In this document: positions 6,452 through 12,828 of the stretch, one piece after another
Layout: each line of letters opens with the position of its first letter
Numbering within the stretch: position 1 is the first letter of the stretch
DNA from: Chloroflexota bacterium
GTDB lineage: Bacteria; Chloroflexota; Dehalococcoidia; Bin125
Length of the DNA: 13,399 bases
Direction of reading: 5' to 3'
Assembly: GCA_026705105.1 (NCBI GenBank)
Contig: JAPPBK010000145.1
Coordinates: 1 to 13,399, forward strand
The notes under the pieces: generated by a model
What the model was told of the DNA's origin: nothing
Databases searched by the model: none
What the model saw: only the letters and a program-made list of their open reading frames with translations
Program-made: the position numbers and the translations under genes

Positions 6452-7129
6452 TCATTCCTCCTCGGTTGGGTCAAGGTTGTCCTGGTGGGAGGTGTCGTTC
6501 CACAGTTCGAGGACGCCGGTCTGGGGATAGCTGCGCACGATAGAGAGGGCGGCGACATCCAGCCGCACACGCCAGAAGTGCTCAGGTGGCAGATCGAGCA
6601 GGCAGACGAGCAGCGCACGCAGGCTGCCGCCGTGCCCAACGACCAGCACTGCCTCGCCCGGCGCATGGCGTTGCATGGTCTGTTCGTGGAATCGGCGCAC
6701 GCGCTCCAGCACATCGAATGTGTTCTCGCCGCCCGGTCCGGCAAAATCCTCGTTGCGACCGGACAGCCGGCGCGAAAATCGATCGGCGTCGCGGGCCTCG
6801 ACCTCCGCAATGGTCAGGCCTTCCCACTCGCCATAGGAGAACTCGCGCAGCTCCGGCGTCGGAGCAATAGGTAGTGCCGTCTCACCGACCAGCAGTCGCG
6901 CGCTCTGCATCGTGCGTGAGAGGTCGCTGGCGTAGACGGCTGTGAATCGGGTCCCGTGCAGTCGCCGGGCCAACGCCGCGATCTGGCGGCGACCTCGCGC
7001 GTTGAGCGGGACATCGGTCTGTCCCTGGATGCGTTGGGCGCGGTTCCAGTCCGTCTCGCCATGCCGGACCAGGTACCAGGTCAGGGGCTGGACCTGCTCT
7101 TCCGGTTGGAGCGGTGCATCGTTGGTCAT
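6452..7129 (-). CDS. cobC: Histidine phosphatase, probable alpha-ribazole / adenosylcobalamin-5'-phosphate phosphatase (CobC, 225 aa)
   Basis: A phosphoglycerate-mutase-like acid phosphatase. In cobalamin operons this family removes the 5'-phosphate from alpha-ribazole phosphate or adenosylcobalamin 5'-phosphate. The phosphohistidine motif is VRHGETDWN (residues 21-29), with His23. Arg72 lies in SDLSRT. The likely general acid Glu96 sits in LREFSYGEWEG, and the second histidine, His166, in VGHGGSLR. The assignment to CobC rather than a general phosphatase rests on its place between cobS and cobU. The ATG at 7129 lies ten bases after the cobS stop; upstream signals are weak (an AGG nine bases away, a GGAG too close), so coupling to cobS translation is likely. 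About 15 residues before the RHGE strand are longer than the minimal fold needs. Confidence 0.92.
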   Translation of the reverse strand: MTNDAPLQPEEQVQPLTWYLVRHGETDWNRAQRIQGQTDVPLNARGRRQIAALARRLHGTRFTAVYASDLSRTMQSARLLVGETALPIAPTPELREFSYGEWEGLTIAEVEARDADRFSRRLSGRNEDFAGPGGENTFDVLERVRRFHEQTMQRHAPGEAVLVVGHGGSLRALLVCLLDLPPEHFWRVRLDVAALSIVRSYPQTGVLELWNDTSHQDNLDPTEEE

Positions 7130-7139
7130 GACTCCATGC

Positions 7140-7901
7140 CTACCAGAGGGGCGCGTCGAAGAGGTCGAGCAGGGCGGGTGCGAGCGCAATGCCCAACAGC
7201 AGGGCGAGCACTTCGCCCAGCTCGTTGACCGCACCGTAAGCGTCGCCGGTCATGCCGCCGAGTTTGCCCGCGATCCAGCGTCCCAGGCCCAGCGCCGCGA
7301 CCGAGACTGCGGCCAACAGGACGAGTCCACCGGGACCCAGGAATACTGCCGATGCAGTCGCCGTCGTGACGAGTCCAAGCGCCAAGTGCCACCAGCGGCC
7401 GTCCTGCTGGAGTGGCGTGCCCACCCCCTGGGCTCGCGCGTAGGGGAAGGCGACCATCGTCAGCAGCATCCCGAAGCGCGACAGGCAGGGGAAGACGAGC
7501 AGCAAGCCGATGCGCGCCGCCTCGGGCGCGCTGGCCAGCAGGCTCCACTTGGCCGCGATCAACGCCGCGCCGCCGATCACGGCGAACGCGCCAACGTGCG
7601 TATCGCGCAGAATGCGCAGCCGGTCCTCGGCCGTGTACCCGCCGAAGAGGCCGTCGCAGCAGTCGAGAAATCCCTCGGTATGCAGCGCGCGGGTCAGGAT
7701 CAGCAGCGCCGAGAGCAGCAACGCGCCGACGACGATCGGCGGCAGCCCCTCGCGAGCGGCTGCGTCGAGGCCAACCAGGGCCGCGCCCAGCGCAAGTCCG
7801 ACGAAAGGAAACCAGGCGCGCGCCGCGCCGGTCGGCGCCTCGCCGGGCGACACGACCGGCAGGATCGTAAGGAAGCCGAACCCGTGCCGCAGGCTGCTCA
7901 C
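7140..7901 (-). CDS. cobS: Adenosylcobinamide-GDP ribazoletransferase (cobalamin synthase, CobS, 253 aa)
   Basis: An integral membrane enzyme that joins adenosylcobinamide-GDP to alpha-ribazole (phosphate), completing cobalamin. The acidic catalytic signature appears as HTEGFLDCCDGLFGG (residues 74-88), equivalent to the usual H.DG..D..DG. It is followed by DRLRILRDTHVGAFAV (93-108). The C-terminal part has GGMTGDAYGAVNELGE (214-229), the conserved GD..GA..E element. Hydrophobic stretches at about 35-48, 56-72, 104-118, 129-147 and 170-212 and a hydrophobic C-terminus agree with a polytopic protein. Length is normal. Start: GTG 7901 overlaps the cobT TGA in a GTGA tetranucleotide, with no strong ribosome-binding site of its own, so translation is probably coupled to cobT. 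Confidence 0.96.
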   Translation of the reverse strand: MSSLRHGFGFLTILPVVSPGEAPTGAARAWFPFVGLALGAALVGLDAAAREGLPPIVVGALLLSALLILTRALHTEGFLDCCDGLFGGYTAEDRLRILRDTHVGAFAVIGGAALIAAKWSLLASAPEAARIGLLLVFPCLSRFGMLLTMVAFPYARAQGVGTPLQQDGRWWHLALGLVTTATASAVFLGPGGLVLLAAVSVAALGLGRWIAGKLGGMTGDAYGAVNELGEVLALLLGIALAPALLDLFDAPLW

Positions 7902-8965
7902 TCGCGAGGCTCGTTCGCCGCGTCCGAGACTCCCGCTTCGCCGAAGGTGGCCATGTCGTTGAGGCAGGCGGCCGCCGCATCGACGATGCCCATGGCCAGC
8001 ACTGCGCCCGAGCCCTCGCCCAGGCGCATATCGAGGTCCAGCAGCGGCTTCAGCCGCAACTGCTCCAGGGCGATGCCGTGTCCGCGCTCAGCGGAACGAT
8101 GGCCGGCGATCAGATAGTCCCGGCTCGTGGGCACAATCGACTGCGCGATCAGCGCCGCCGCCGCCGTGATGAAGCCGTCCAGGACCACGGGCGTGCGCCG
8201 CGAGGCTGCGCCCAGCACGACCCCGGCCAGGATGCCAATCTCGAATCCGCCGAGCGTGCGCAATACGTCCATGCCGTCCGTCGGGTCGGGCCGGTTGACG
8301 GCAATCGCCTGCTTGACCACCGCGACTTTCCTGGCAAGCTGTTCGTCACTTCGCGACGCGCCTCGGCCAGTGACTTCCTCCGCGGGCCGCCCGCAGAGCA
8401 CCGAGACGATTGCGGCGGCGGAGGTCGTGTTGGCGATACCCATCTCTCCGACGCCGATGATGTCGTCGTAGGCTGCCGCCGCGCGCGCGATCTTGGCGCC
8501 CGCGTCGAGCGCCGCCTCCGCCTGTTCCAGCGTCATCGCGGGGCCCTCGGCAATGTTCTGCGTCCCGAACCCGAACCGCAGCGAGACCAGCTCGTCCGAC
8601 GGACCCACCGGCACGGCGACTCCGGCGTCGACGATGGTCAGATCGACGCCGGCTCGTTCCGCCAGCGCGTTGACTGCCGCGCCGCCTTCGAGGTAGTTCT
8701 GCACCATCTGCGCGGTGACCTCTTGCGGGTAGCTGCTCACGCCGCTCGCGGCGACGCCGTGGTCGGCAGCGGCCAGGATCAGCTTCTTGCCATAGGCGCG
8801 CGGATGCTCGTCGCCCTGCATCCCGGCCAGCAGGATCGACAGCTCCTCCAGGCGTCCCAGGCTGCCCGGCGGCTTCGTTAACTGCCGCTGGCGCCGCTCC
8901 GCCGCCGCCATGGCTTCGCGGTCAAGCGGTTCAATGACCTGAAGGATGTCGTCGAGCATGATCAT
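7898..8965 (-). CDS. cobT: Nicotinate-nucleotide--dimethylbenzimidazole phosphoribosyltransferase (CobT, 355 aa)
   Basis: Transfers phosphoribosyl from nicotinate mononucleotide to the lower-ligand base (5,6-dimethylbenzimidazole or an analogue), giving alpha-ribazole phosphate for CobS. KPPGSLGRLEEL is at residues 31-42 and AAADHGV at 65-71. GVGEMGIANTTSAA (171-184) includes Glu174. The catalytic Glu317 is in RLGEGSGAVLAM and has the same number as in the Salmonella enzyme. The GRGTG loop of many homologues reads GRGAS here (200-204). Full length. Start: ATG 8965, eight bases after GGGGAG; an in-frame ATG at 8959 would remove two residues. The gene begins 19 bases after the cobO stop. The base actually used cannot be read from sequence. 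Confidence 0.97.
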   Translation of the reverse strand: MIMLDDILQVIEPLDREAMAAAERRQRQLTKPPGSLGRLEELSILLAGMQGDEHPRAYGKKLILAAADHGVAASGVSSYPQEVTAQMVQNYLEGGAAVNALAERAGVDLTIVDAGVAVPVGPSDELVSLRFGFGTQNIAEGPAMTLEQAEAALDAGAKIARAAAAYDDIIGVGEMGIANTTSAAAIVSVLCGRPAEEVTGRGASRSDEQLARKVAVVKQAIAVNRPDPTDGMDVLRTLGGFEIGILAGVVLGAASRRTPVVLDGFITAAAALIAQSIVPTSRDYLIAGHRSAERGHGIALEQLRLKPLLDLDMRLGEGSGAVLAMGIVDAAAACLNDMATFGEAGVSDAANEPRE

Positions 8966-8984
8966 CTCAACGGCTCCCCGCTCT

Positions 8985-9566
8985 CTAGAACTCGATGCCC
9001 GGCTGGGCCTTGATCCCCTGGTCCGCAAGCGGATGCTTGACCAGCGTCATCTCCGTGACCAGGTCGGCGTAGTCGATCAGTTCCTGCGGCGCGTAGCGTC
9101 CGGTGATGATCACGTGCATCGACTCGGGACGCCGCTTGAGCGTGTCGATCACATCGTCCACGGCGACCCACTCGTAGTGCATCGCGTAGGTGAACTCGTC
9201 GAGCACGATCAGGTCTTCCTCGCCCGCCAGGATCGCTTCTTTGCAGCGTTCCCACTGGTCGACGGCGAGGGCAGTGGTTTCATCCATGTCTTTGGAGAGC
9301 CAGGTGAAGCCGTCGCCCAGCGACTCGATCGGCAGGCCAATCCGTTCGGCTGCGCGGTGCTCGCCGAAGCGAGCGGTCGAGTGCTTGATGAACTGGAACA
9401 TGCGCACGTTGAAGTTGCGGCCCCAGGCGCGGAAGAGCACGCCCAGCGCGGCCGTCGTCTTGCCCTTGCCGGTGCCCGTGTTGACGATCACCAGTCCGCG
9501 GCGAACGCGCGGACCACGGGGGGCGCCCCGTTCCGGCGGCTGAGCTGGCTTCCTAGCTGATGACAC
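8985..9566 (-). CDS. cobO: Cob(I)yrinic acid a,c-diamide / corrinoid adenosyltransferase (CobO/BtuR, 193 aa)
   Basis: Transfers the adenosyl group of ATP to Co(I) corrinoids, producing the adenosylated forms needed by CobU/CobS and sensed by the riboswitch. The modified P-loop is NTGTGKGKTTAA, with GTGKGKT at residues 31-37. The Walker B-like strand is LIVLDEFTYA (119-128). ITGRYAP (154-160) and the C-terminal signature TEMTLVKHPLADQGIKAQ (171-188), then PGIEF, are typical. Start: GTG 9566 has GAGG six bases upstream and overlaps btuD by 14 bases. The longer frame from ATG 9653 would overlap btuD by 101 bases, has no ribosome-binding site and adds a low-complexity basic segment, so it is rejected. 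Even from 9566 the first 20 residues are basic and proline-rich and probably disordered. Confidence 0.96.
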   Translation of the reverse strand: MSSARKPAQPPERGAPRGPRVRRGLVIVNTGTGKGKTTAALGVLFRAWGRNFNVRMFQFIKHSTARFGEHRAAERIGLPIESLGDGFTWLSKDMDETTALAVDQWERCKEAILAGEEDLIVLDEFTYAMHYEWVAVDDVIDTLKRRPESMHVIITGRYAPQELIDYADLVTEMTLVKHPLADQGIKAQPGIEF

Positions 9567-10491
9567 CTGTGGCCTCGCTCTCTTCGCGGCGCGGGATACC
9601 GGCTTCCCCGGCGGACGCAGTCTCGCCGACGCCGTGGTCCTCGTCGGACTCATCGTCCACGGCGGCGATCAGGCTGACCATCAGCGCGCCCGTCGCGGGG
9701 TCTGGGTGGATCTCGGAGCGGACGCCGAATGCGTGTTCGATGACCTCGGGCGTGAGCACCTCCGCCGCCGAACCCTCGGCCAGCAGCCGACCCTCCGCCA
9801 GGACGACGAGCCGGTCGCAGAATCGCGCAGCGAGATTGAGATCGTGGATCGCGGCGACCGCCGTCAGTCCGCTGTGGACGAGCCGGCGCACGAGCGTCAG
9901 GATCTTGAGCTGATGCAGGATGTCGAGATTGGAGGTCGGCTCGTCCAGCAGCAGGACTCTCGGTTCCTGCGCCAGCGCGCGGGCGATGAAGACGCGCTGA
10001 CGCTCGCCGCCCGAGAGCGTGTCCAGGGTTCGCTGGGCAAAGCCATCGGTCTCGGTCAGCATCATCGCCTCGCCGGCGATCCGGTCGTCGTGCTCGCCCT
10101 CGACTTGCAGCCGTCCCAGGTGCGGGTAGCGGCCCATGAGCACGAGCTCGATCGTCGTGAACCCCTGGGTGTAGGGCGCGATCTGGGGAACCAGCGCGAG
10201 CGTCGACGCGATCTGCTTGGCGCCCAGCGAGCGCAGGTCCTCGCCTTCGAGGCTGATCGCACCCTGGTCGATCTTGAGCACGTTGGAGATCGCGCGCAGC
10301 AGCGTCGACTTGCCTGCGCCGTTGGGACCGATGAGTCCCACGAACTGTCCGCGCCCAGCCTGTAGATCGACGCGGTCGAGCAGCCGCTTGGCCTCGACGC
10401 TGAAGGTCACCGCTTGCGCGTCGATCACGGACGGCGAGACGCCATTCGGCGAAGTCACAGGTCGTTCTCCCTTCGGCTGCGCGTCGGTCAC
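9553..10491 (-). CDS. btuD: ABC transporter ATP-binding protein, probable vitamin B12/corrinoid importer (BtuD, 312 aa)
   Basis: The ATPase of a FecCD/BtuCD-type importer, working as a dimer on the inner face of the BtuC pair. Walker A is GPNGAGKST (residues 55-63), the Q-loop glutamine is Gln103 in LVPQIAPYTQG, and the signature is LSGGERQR (159-166). Walker B is VLLLDEPTSNLD (179-190), with the H-loop at His216 in AAIHDLN. All catalytic elements are intact. B12 as substrate is inferred from the riboswitch and operon. Residues after about 278 form an acidic, Glu/Ser/Gly-rich tail of about 34 residues beyond the normal domain end. Two GTG starts are possible: 10491, overlapping the btuC stop as GTGA, and 10458, eight bases after AAGGGAG, which would shorten the protein by 11 residues. 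The ribosome-binding site favours the second, the operon overlap the first. Confidence 0.93.
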   Translation of the reverse strand: MTDAQPKGERPVTSPNGVSPSVIDAQAVTFSVEAKRLLDRVDLQAGRGQFVGLIGPNGAGKSTLLRAISNVLKIDQGAISLEGEDLRSLGAKQIASTLALVPQIAPYTQGFTTIELVLMGRYPHLGRLQVEGEHDDRIAGEAMMLTETDGFAQRTLDTLSGGERQRVFIARALAQEPRVLLLDEPTSNLDILHQLKILTLVRRLVHSGLTAVAAIHDLNLAARFCDRLVVLAEGRLLAEGSAAEVLTPEVIEHAFGVRSEIHPDPATGALMVSLIAAVDDESDEDHGVGETASAGEAGIPRREESEATGVIS

Positions 10492-11591
10492 AGCGAGTAG
10501 ACCTGTCGCTTGTTGCGGATCAGCAGGAAGATGAAGAACGGCGCGCCGACGAACGCGGTCAGCACCCCCAGGCGGAACTCGGCGGGCGCGATGATCGTGC
10601 GCGCCACCGTATCCACGGCAAGGACGAAGACCGCGCCGCCCAGGGCGCTCATCGGAATCAGGACCCGATTGTCCGGTCCCAGCAGCAGCCGCATGATGTG
10701 CGGGATGACCAGGCCGACGAATGCGATTACGCCGCTGACGGCCACCGCCGCCCCGGTCGCCAGCGCGGCCGTGACCAGCAACAGCACGCGCATCCGACCG
10801 ACGCGCACGCCCATCGAGCGCGCCTCGTCGTCGCCCAGCATCAGCAGATTCAGGTCGCGAGACATCAGCAACAACAGGAATGCGCTGCCGAGAATCAGCG
10901 GCGACGCGATCCGGGCGTGGTCCCAGGAACGCGAGTCGAGTCCGCCCGCGAGCCAGAACAGCACCTCGCGCAGCGCCTCGTTGTCGGGCAAGAACAGAAT
11001 GATCGCCGAGACCACCGCGCCGAGGAAGGCGTTGATCGCAACCCCGGCCAGCAGCAGCGTGGCCATCGAGAAACGGCCGCCGACCGCCGCGATTGCGTAG
11101 ACGAGGAACGCGGCCGCGATCGCGCCGACGAAGGCGAACACGGGCAGCGCCATCAGAAAGAGCGCTGCCGTCCCCGTCGAGATCGCCACGACCGCCCCGA
11201 GCGCGCCGCCGGCCGAGACGCCGATAATGCCCGGATCGGCCATCGGATTGCGGAACAGCCCCTGCATCGTCGCGCCGGCCAGGCCGAGAGCAATCCCCAC
11301 TGAGGCGCCCACGACCAGCCGGGGCAGGCGGATCTGTTCAATCACGAGTTGCTCGGTGCGGCCGAAGTCGGGCACGTCAATGCCGAATGGCGAGATCAGG
11401 ATCCAGGCCACGTGGCTTATCGGAATCTCGACGGGACCCAGGCCCAGCGAGACCAGGCCGACGACGATCACCAGCGCGAGCAGCATCACGGTACCGACCG
11501 CGAGCCGAGCTCCGACGCCCATCCGCCGGTAACCGCGCAACGTCGGCCGGCGAGACATCCAGGAGGGACGGGACATTCCGGTAACGGCCAA
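10488..11591 (-). CDS. btuC: FecCD/BtuC-family permease, probable vitamin B12/corrinoid importer (367 aa)
   Basis: Membrane subunit of a type II ABC importer with the roughly ten membrane segments of the family. The first hydrophobic segment is at about 30-51. RLPRLVVGASVGIALGLAG (88-106), then MQGLFRNPMADPGIIGVSAG (109-128), is the family hallmark, and GLVIPHIMR (293-301) is the coupling region. The C-terminal AEFRLGVLTAFVGAPFFIFL stretch (337-356) is also typical. B12 rather than siderophore is inferred from the cobalamin riboswitch directly upstream and the cob genes downstream. Start: TTG 11591 has GGAGG exactly seven bases upstream; the ATGs at 11576, 11558 and 11522 have no comparable site. 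That GGAGG is buried in a perfect hairpin (11597-11622). No binding-protein gene (btuF) accompanies it in the window. Confidence 0.93.
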   Translation of the reverse strand: MAVTGMSRPSWMSRRPTLRGYRRMGVGARLAVGTVMLLALVIVVGLVSLGLGPVEIPISHVAWILISPFGIDVPDFGRTEQLVIEQIRLPRLVVGASVGIALGLAGATMQGLFRNPMADPGIIGVSAGGALGAVVAISTGTAALFLMALPVFAFVGAIAAAFLVYAIAAVGGRFSMATLLLAGVAINAFLGAVVSAIILFLPDNEALREVLFWLAGGLDSRSWDHARIASPLILGSAFLLLLMSRDLNLLMLGDDEARSMGVRVGRMRVLLLVTAALATGAAVAVSGVIAFVGLVIPHIMRLLLGPDNRVLIPMSALGGAVFVLAVDTVARTIIAPAEFRLGVLTAFVGAPFFIFLLIRNKRQVYSL

Positions 11592-11596
11592 CAGAT

Positions 11597-11622
11597 AACC
11601 TCCAGCGTCTCCGCTGGAGGTT
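11597..11622 (-). promoter_or_regulatory. Shine-Dalgarno-sequestering hairpin with GNRA loop in the btuC leader
   Basis: Read on the minus strand, AACCTCCAGCG (11622-11612) pairs perfectly with CGCTGGAGGTT (11607-11597) around the loop GAGA, a GNRA tetraloop. The 3' arm contains the GGAGG ribosome-binding site (11603-11599) for the TTG start at 11591. The 5' arm contains the matching CCTCC. No U-run follows the stem, so this is not an intrinsic terminator. Its place, about 90 bases after the riboswitch B12 box, fits a translational expression platform that hides the ribosome-binding site. The regulatory reading is inference; the pairing itself is directly visible. Confidence 0.8.
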
Positions 11623-11704
11623 GTCGGTTCGACCTGACCGGCTCTGCCAGTATCTGGCGCCCGGAGATCGAGGGACCTCTCTGCTGCGGAGAGTTGTCAC
11701 CTCA

Positions 11705-11875
11705 TCGTCCAGGCAGGTCTCCTGGCTCGCGGAGGGAGCTTGCCCAGCGCTCTTCCCGTCGACGCTCGGTCGACAGTGGACGCCGTTTCCCTTTCCGGCT
11801 CGTTCGAGCCCCGCTCACAGTGGCGCCACCGCGGCGGATTTTCACCGCCTTCCCTATTCTCCCGGGACGGGCACC
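11705..11875 (-). ncRNA. Cobalamin riboswitch (class I aptamer) controlling the btuC-cobU operon
   Basis: The minus strand shows the ordered signatures of the adenosylcobalamin aptamer. AGGGAAGGCGGTGAAAATCC with its CGCC partner (about 11833-11856) comes first, then GCCACTGT (11824-11817). A second CCACTGTCG (11779-11771) and GACGGGAAGAGC (11760-11749) follow. The invariant B12 box AGCCAGGAGACCTGCC is at 11727-11712. A short closing stem P1 can form between CGTCC (11869-11865) and GGACG (11710-11706). Bound ligand is expected to lower expression of the corrinoid import and salvage genes downstream. The B12 box ends 121 bases before the btuC start, leaving room for the hairpin at 11597-11622. 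The outer limits are approximate. Confidence 0.97.
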
Positions 11876-11896
11876 TGGGCGATAACAGCTGAGCGA

Positions 11897-11902
11897 AGGC
11901 TA
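11897..11902 (-). promoter_or_regulatory. Tentative -10 element for the riboswitch-led operon
   Basis: TAGCCT (minus strand, 11902-11897) lies just upstream of the cobalamin aptamer and matches the TAnnnT core of a -10 hexamer. The same TAGCCT occurs 33 bases before the ABM gene start (5541-5546). No clear -35 hexamer is seen in front of either one. The promoter must lie between the aptamer and 11936 unless the transcript enters from the membrane-protein gene. Confidence 0.25.
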
Positions 11903-11935
11903 ACACAGGCAGGCGACGACGCCGGCTCTAGGCCG

Positions 11936-12646
11936 TCAGTCGATGCCCAGCACGCCGTAGTGGCCATCGAGGATCAGACGGATCGAGACGTACACACCGA
12001 TGATCGGAATCAGGATCCAGACGGCGTTCGGGCCGAGCACATAGATGGTGAAGTCGCGCGCCGTGAGCAAGGGACGCTTGCGTCCGACGAAGAAGCTGAC
12101 CAGGTAGAGCGAGGACGCGTAGACCCACTGCCAGAACAGCATCACCCCGAGAATCCCGGCAGCCATCGCCGGAATCACTCCGCCGGTGTAGGCCGCGTAC
12201 AGCATCAGCGTCGGCGCGATCGTCACGAATCCGTTGCCGATGTCGATGTTGAAACCGTACGTGTTCCGATCCGCGTAGGCCGAGTCGTACATCGAGTACG
12301 TCGCCCAGACCTCGGCCCAGATGGTCGGAGAGAGCGCGCGTCCCAGCGGCACCCGGCTAGTCAGGAACACGAGGGCCGGGGTGCGGCCGCCGTCACGCTG
12401 CCACTCACGCCAGTACTCCGCGCGTTGTTCAATCTGATCGCGGCGGAAGTACAGACATATCTCCCAGTAGCAGATCAGCAGATTGACTGAGAAGAACAGG
12501 CTGAACAGGAAGTGGAAGGCGTCCAGTCCGCCGTACAGCGCGTAACGGGCGCCGATCCCCGGCACGGCCAGGAGCATGATCGCGAGCACGCCGAGCAGAG
12601 CGGCTGGCGCGTTCCATCGTCCGGGTTGCTCGCTTCCGTCGATCAA
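11936..12646 (-). CDS. Polytopic membrane protein of unknown function (236 aa)
   Basis: I do not recognise this protein with certainty. Hydrophobic segments lie at about residues 13-33, 42-65, 138-153, 156-187 and 200-224. A polar, charged loop at 66-132 is rich in Trp, Tyr and Arg (YWREWQRDGG, IWAEVWATYSMYDSAYADR). The loop pattern W..Y...D..YADR followed by a membrane helix faintly recalls EXPERA/emopamil-binding-protein-like proteins, but this is weak and not proposed as a function. Start: TTG 12646 has an AGAGGG-like site eight bases upstream; no ATG precedes residue 24. Codon use looks like its neighbours, and the hydrophobic periodicity supports real coding. Its stop lies 34 bases beyond the putative btuC-operon promoter region, so the operon promoter may partly overlap its 3' end or read-through may occur. 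Confidence 0.75.
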   Translation of the reverse strand: MIDGSEQPGRWNAPAALLGVLAIMLLAVPGIGARYALYGGLDAFHFLFSLFFSVNLLICYWEICLYFRRDQIEQRAEYWREWQRDGGRTPALVFLTSRVPLGRALSPTIWAEVWATYSMYDSAYADRNTYGFNIDIGNGFVTIAPTLMLYAAYTGGVIPAMAAGILGVMLFWQWVYASSLYLVSFFVGRKRPLLTARDFTIYVLGPNAVWILIPIIGVYVSIRLILDGHYGVLGID

Positions 12647-12751
12647 GCTGCCCGCCCTCTCTCAGCCCGAAGTTCAACCCTGCGCTGCCCCGCCGACCAG
12701 GTGTGCAGGATAGCGATGCGACATCGCCGCCCGACGGACACCTGTGCTGCC

Positions 12752-12780
12752 TTGAAGCTCCCAAACGCACGCCCTATTGT
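12752..12780 (+). promoter_or_regulatory. Putative sigma70-type promoter of the epimerase gene
   Basis: TTGAAG (12752-12757) and TATTGT (12775-12780) are separated by 17 bases, each matching the housekeeping consensus at four of six positions. A start about seven bases downstream would give a leader of roughly 40 bases before the ATG at 12829. The rest of the 182-base gap between the membrane-protein and epimerase genes holds nothing I recognise. Confidence 0.45.
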
Positions 12781-12828
12781 CTGGTACATATTCCTCGGCG
12801 ACGACCGAGCGCCCATCGCGGGAGCTAC

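Noticed and set aside
6942..8117. Long plus-strand open frame (391 codons) opposite cobC, cobS and cobT
   Set aside because: It crosses three well-supported genes and its translation is low-complexity Arg/Gln/Ala; a shadow frame.
10698..11303. Plus-strand open frame opposite btuC
   Set aside because: The translation is Arg/Gln/Asp-rich, the mirror of hydrophobic BtuC codons; no ribosome-binding site or homology signal.
9553..11591. BtuCD-like pair as a siderophore or heme importer
   Set aside because: The family alone would allow it, but the cobalamin riboswitch upstream and five cob genes downstream make corrinoid import the simpler reading.
11641..11697. Two small hairpins between the riboswitch and btuC (GCCAG-ATA-CTGGC and CTCTC...GAGAG)
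   Set aside because: Stems of only 5 bp that are easily found by chance; possible parts of the expression platform but not supportable as separate elements.
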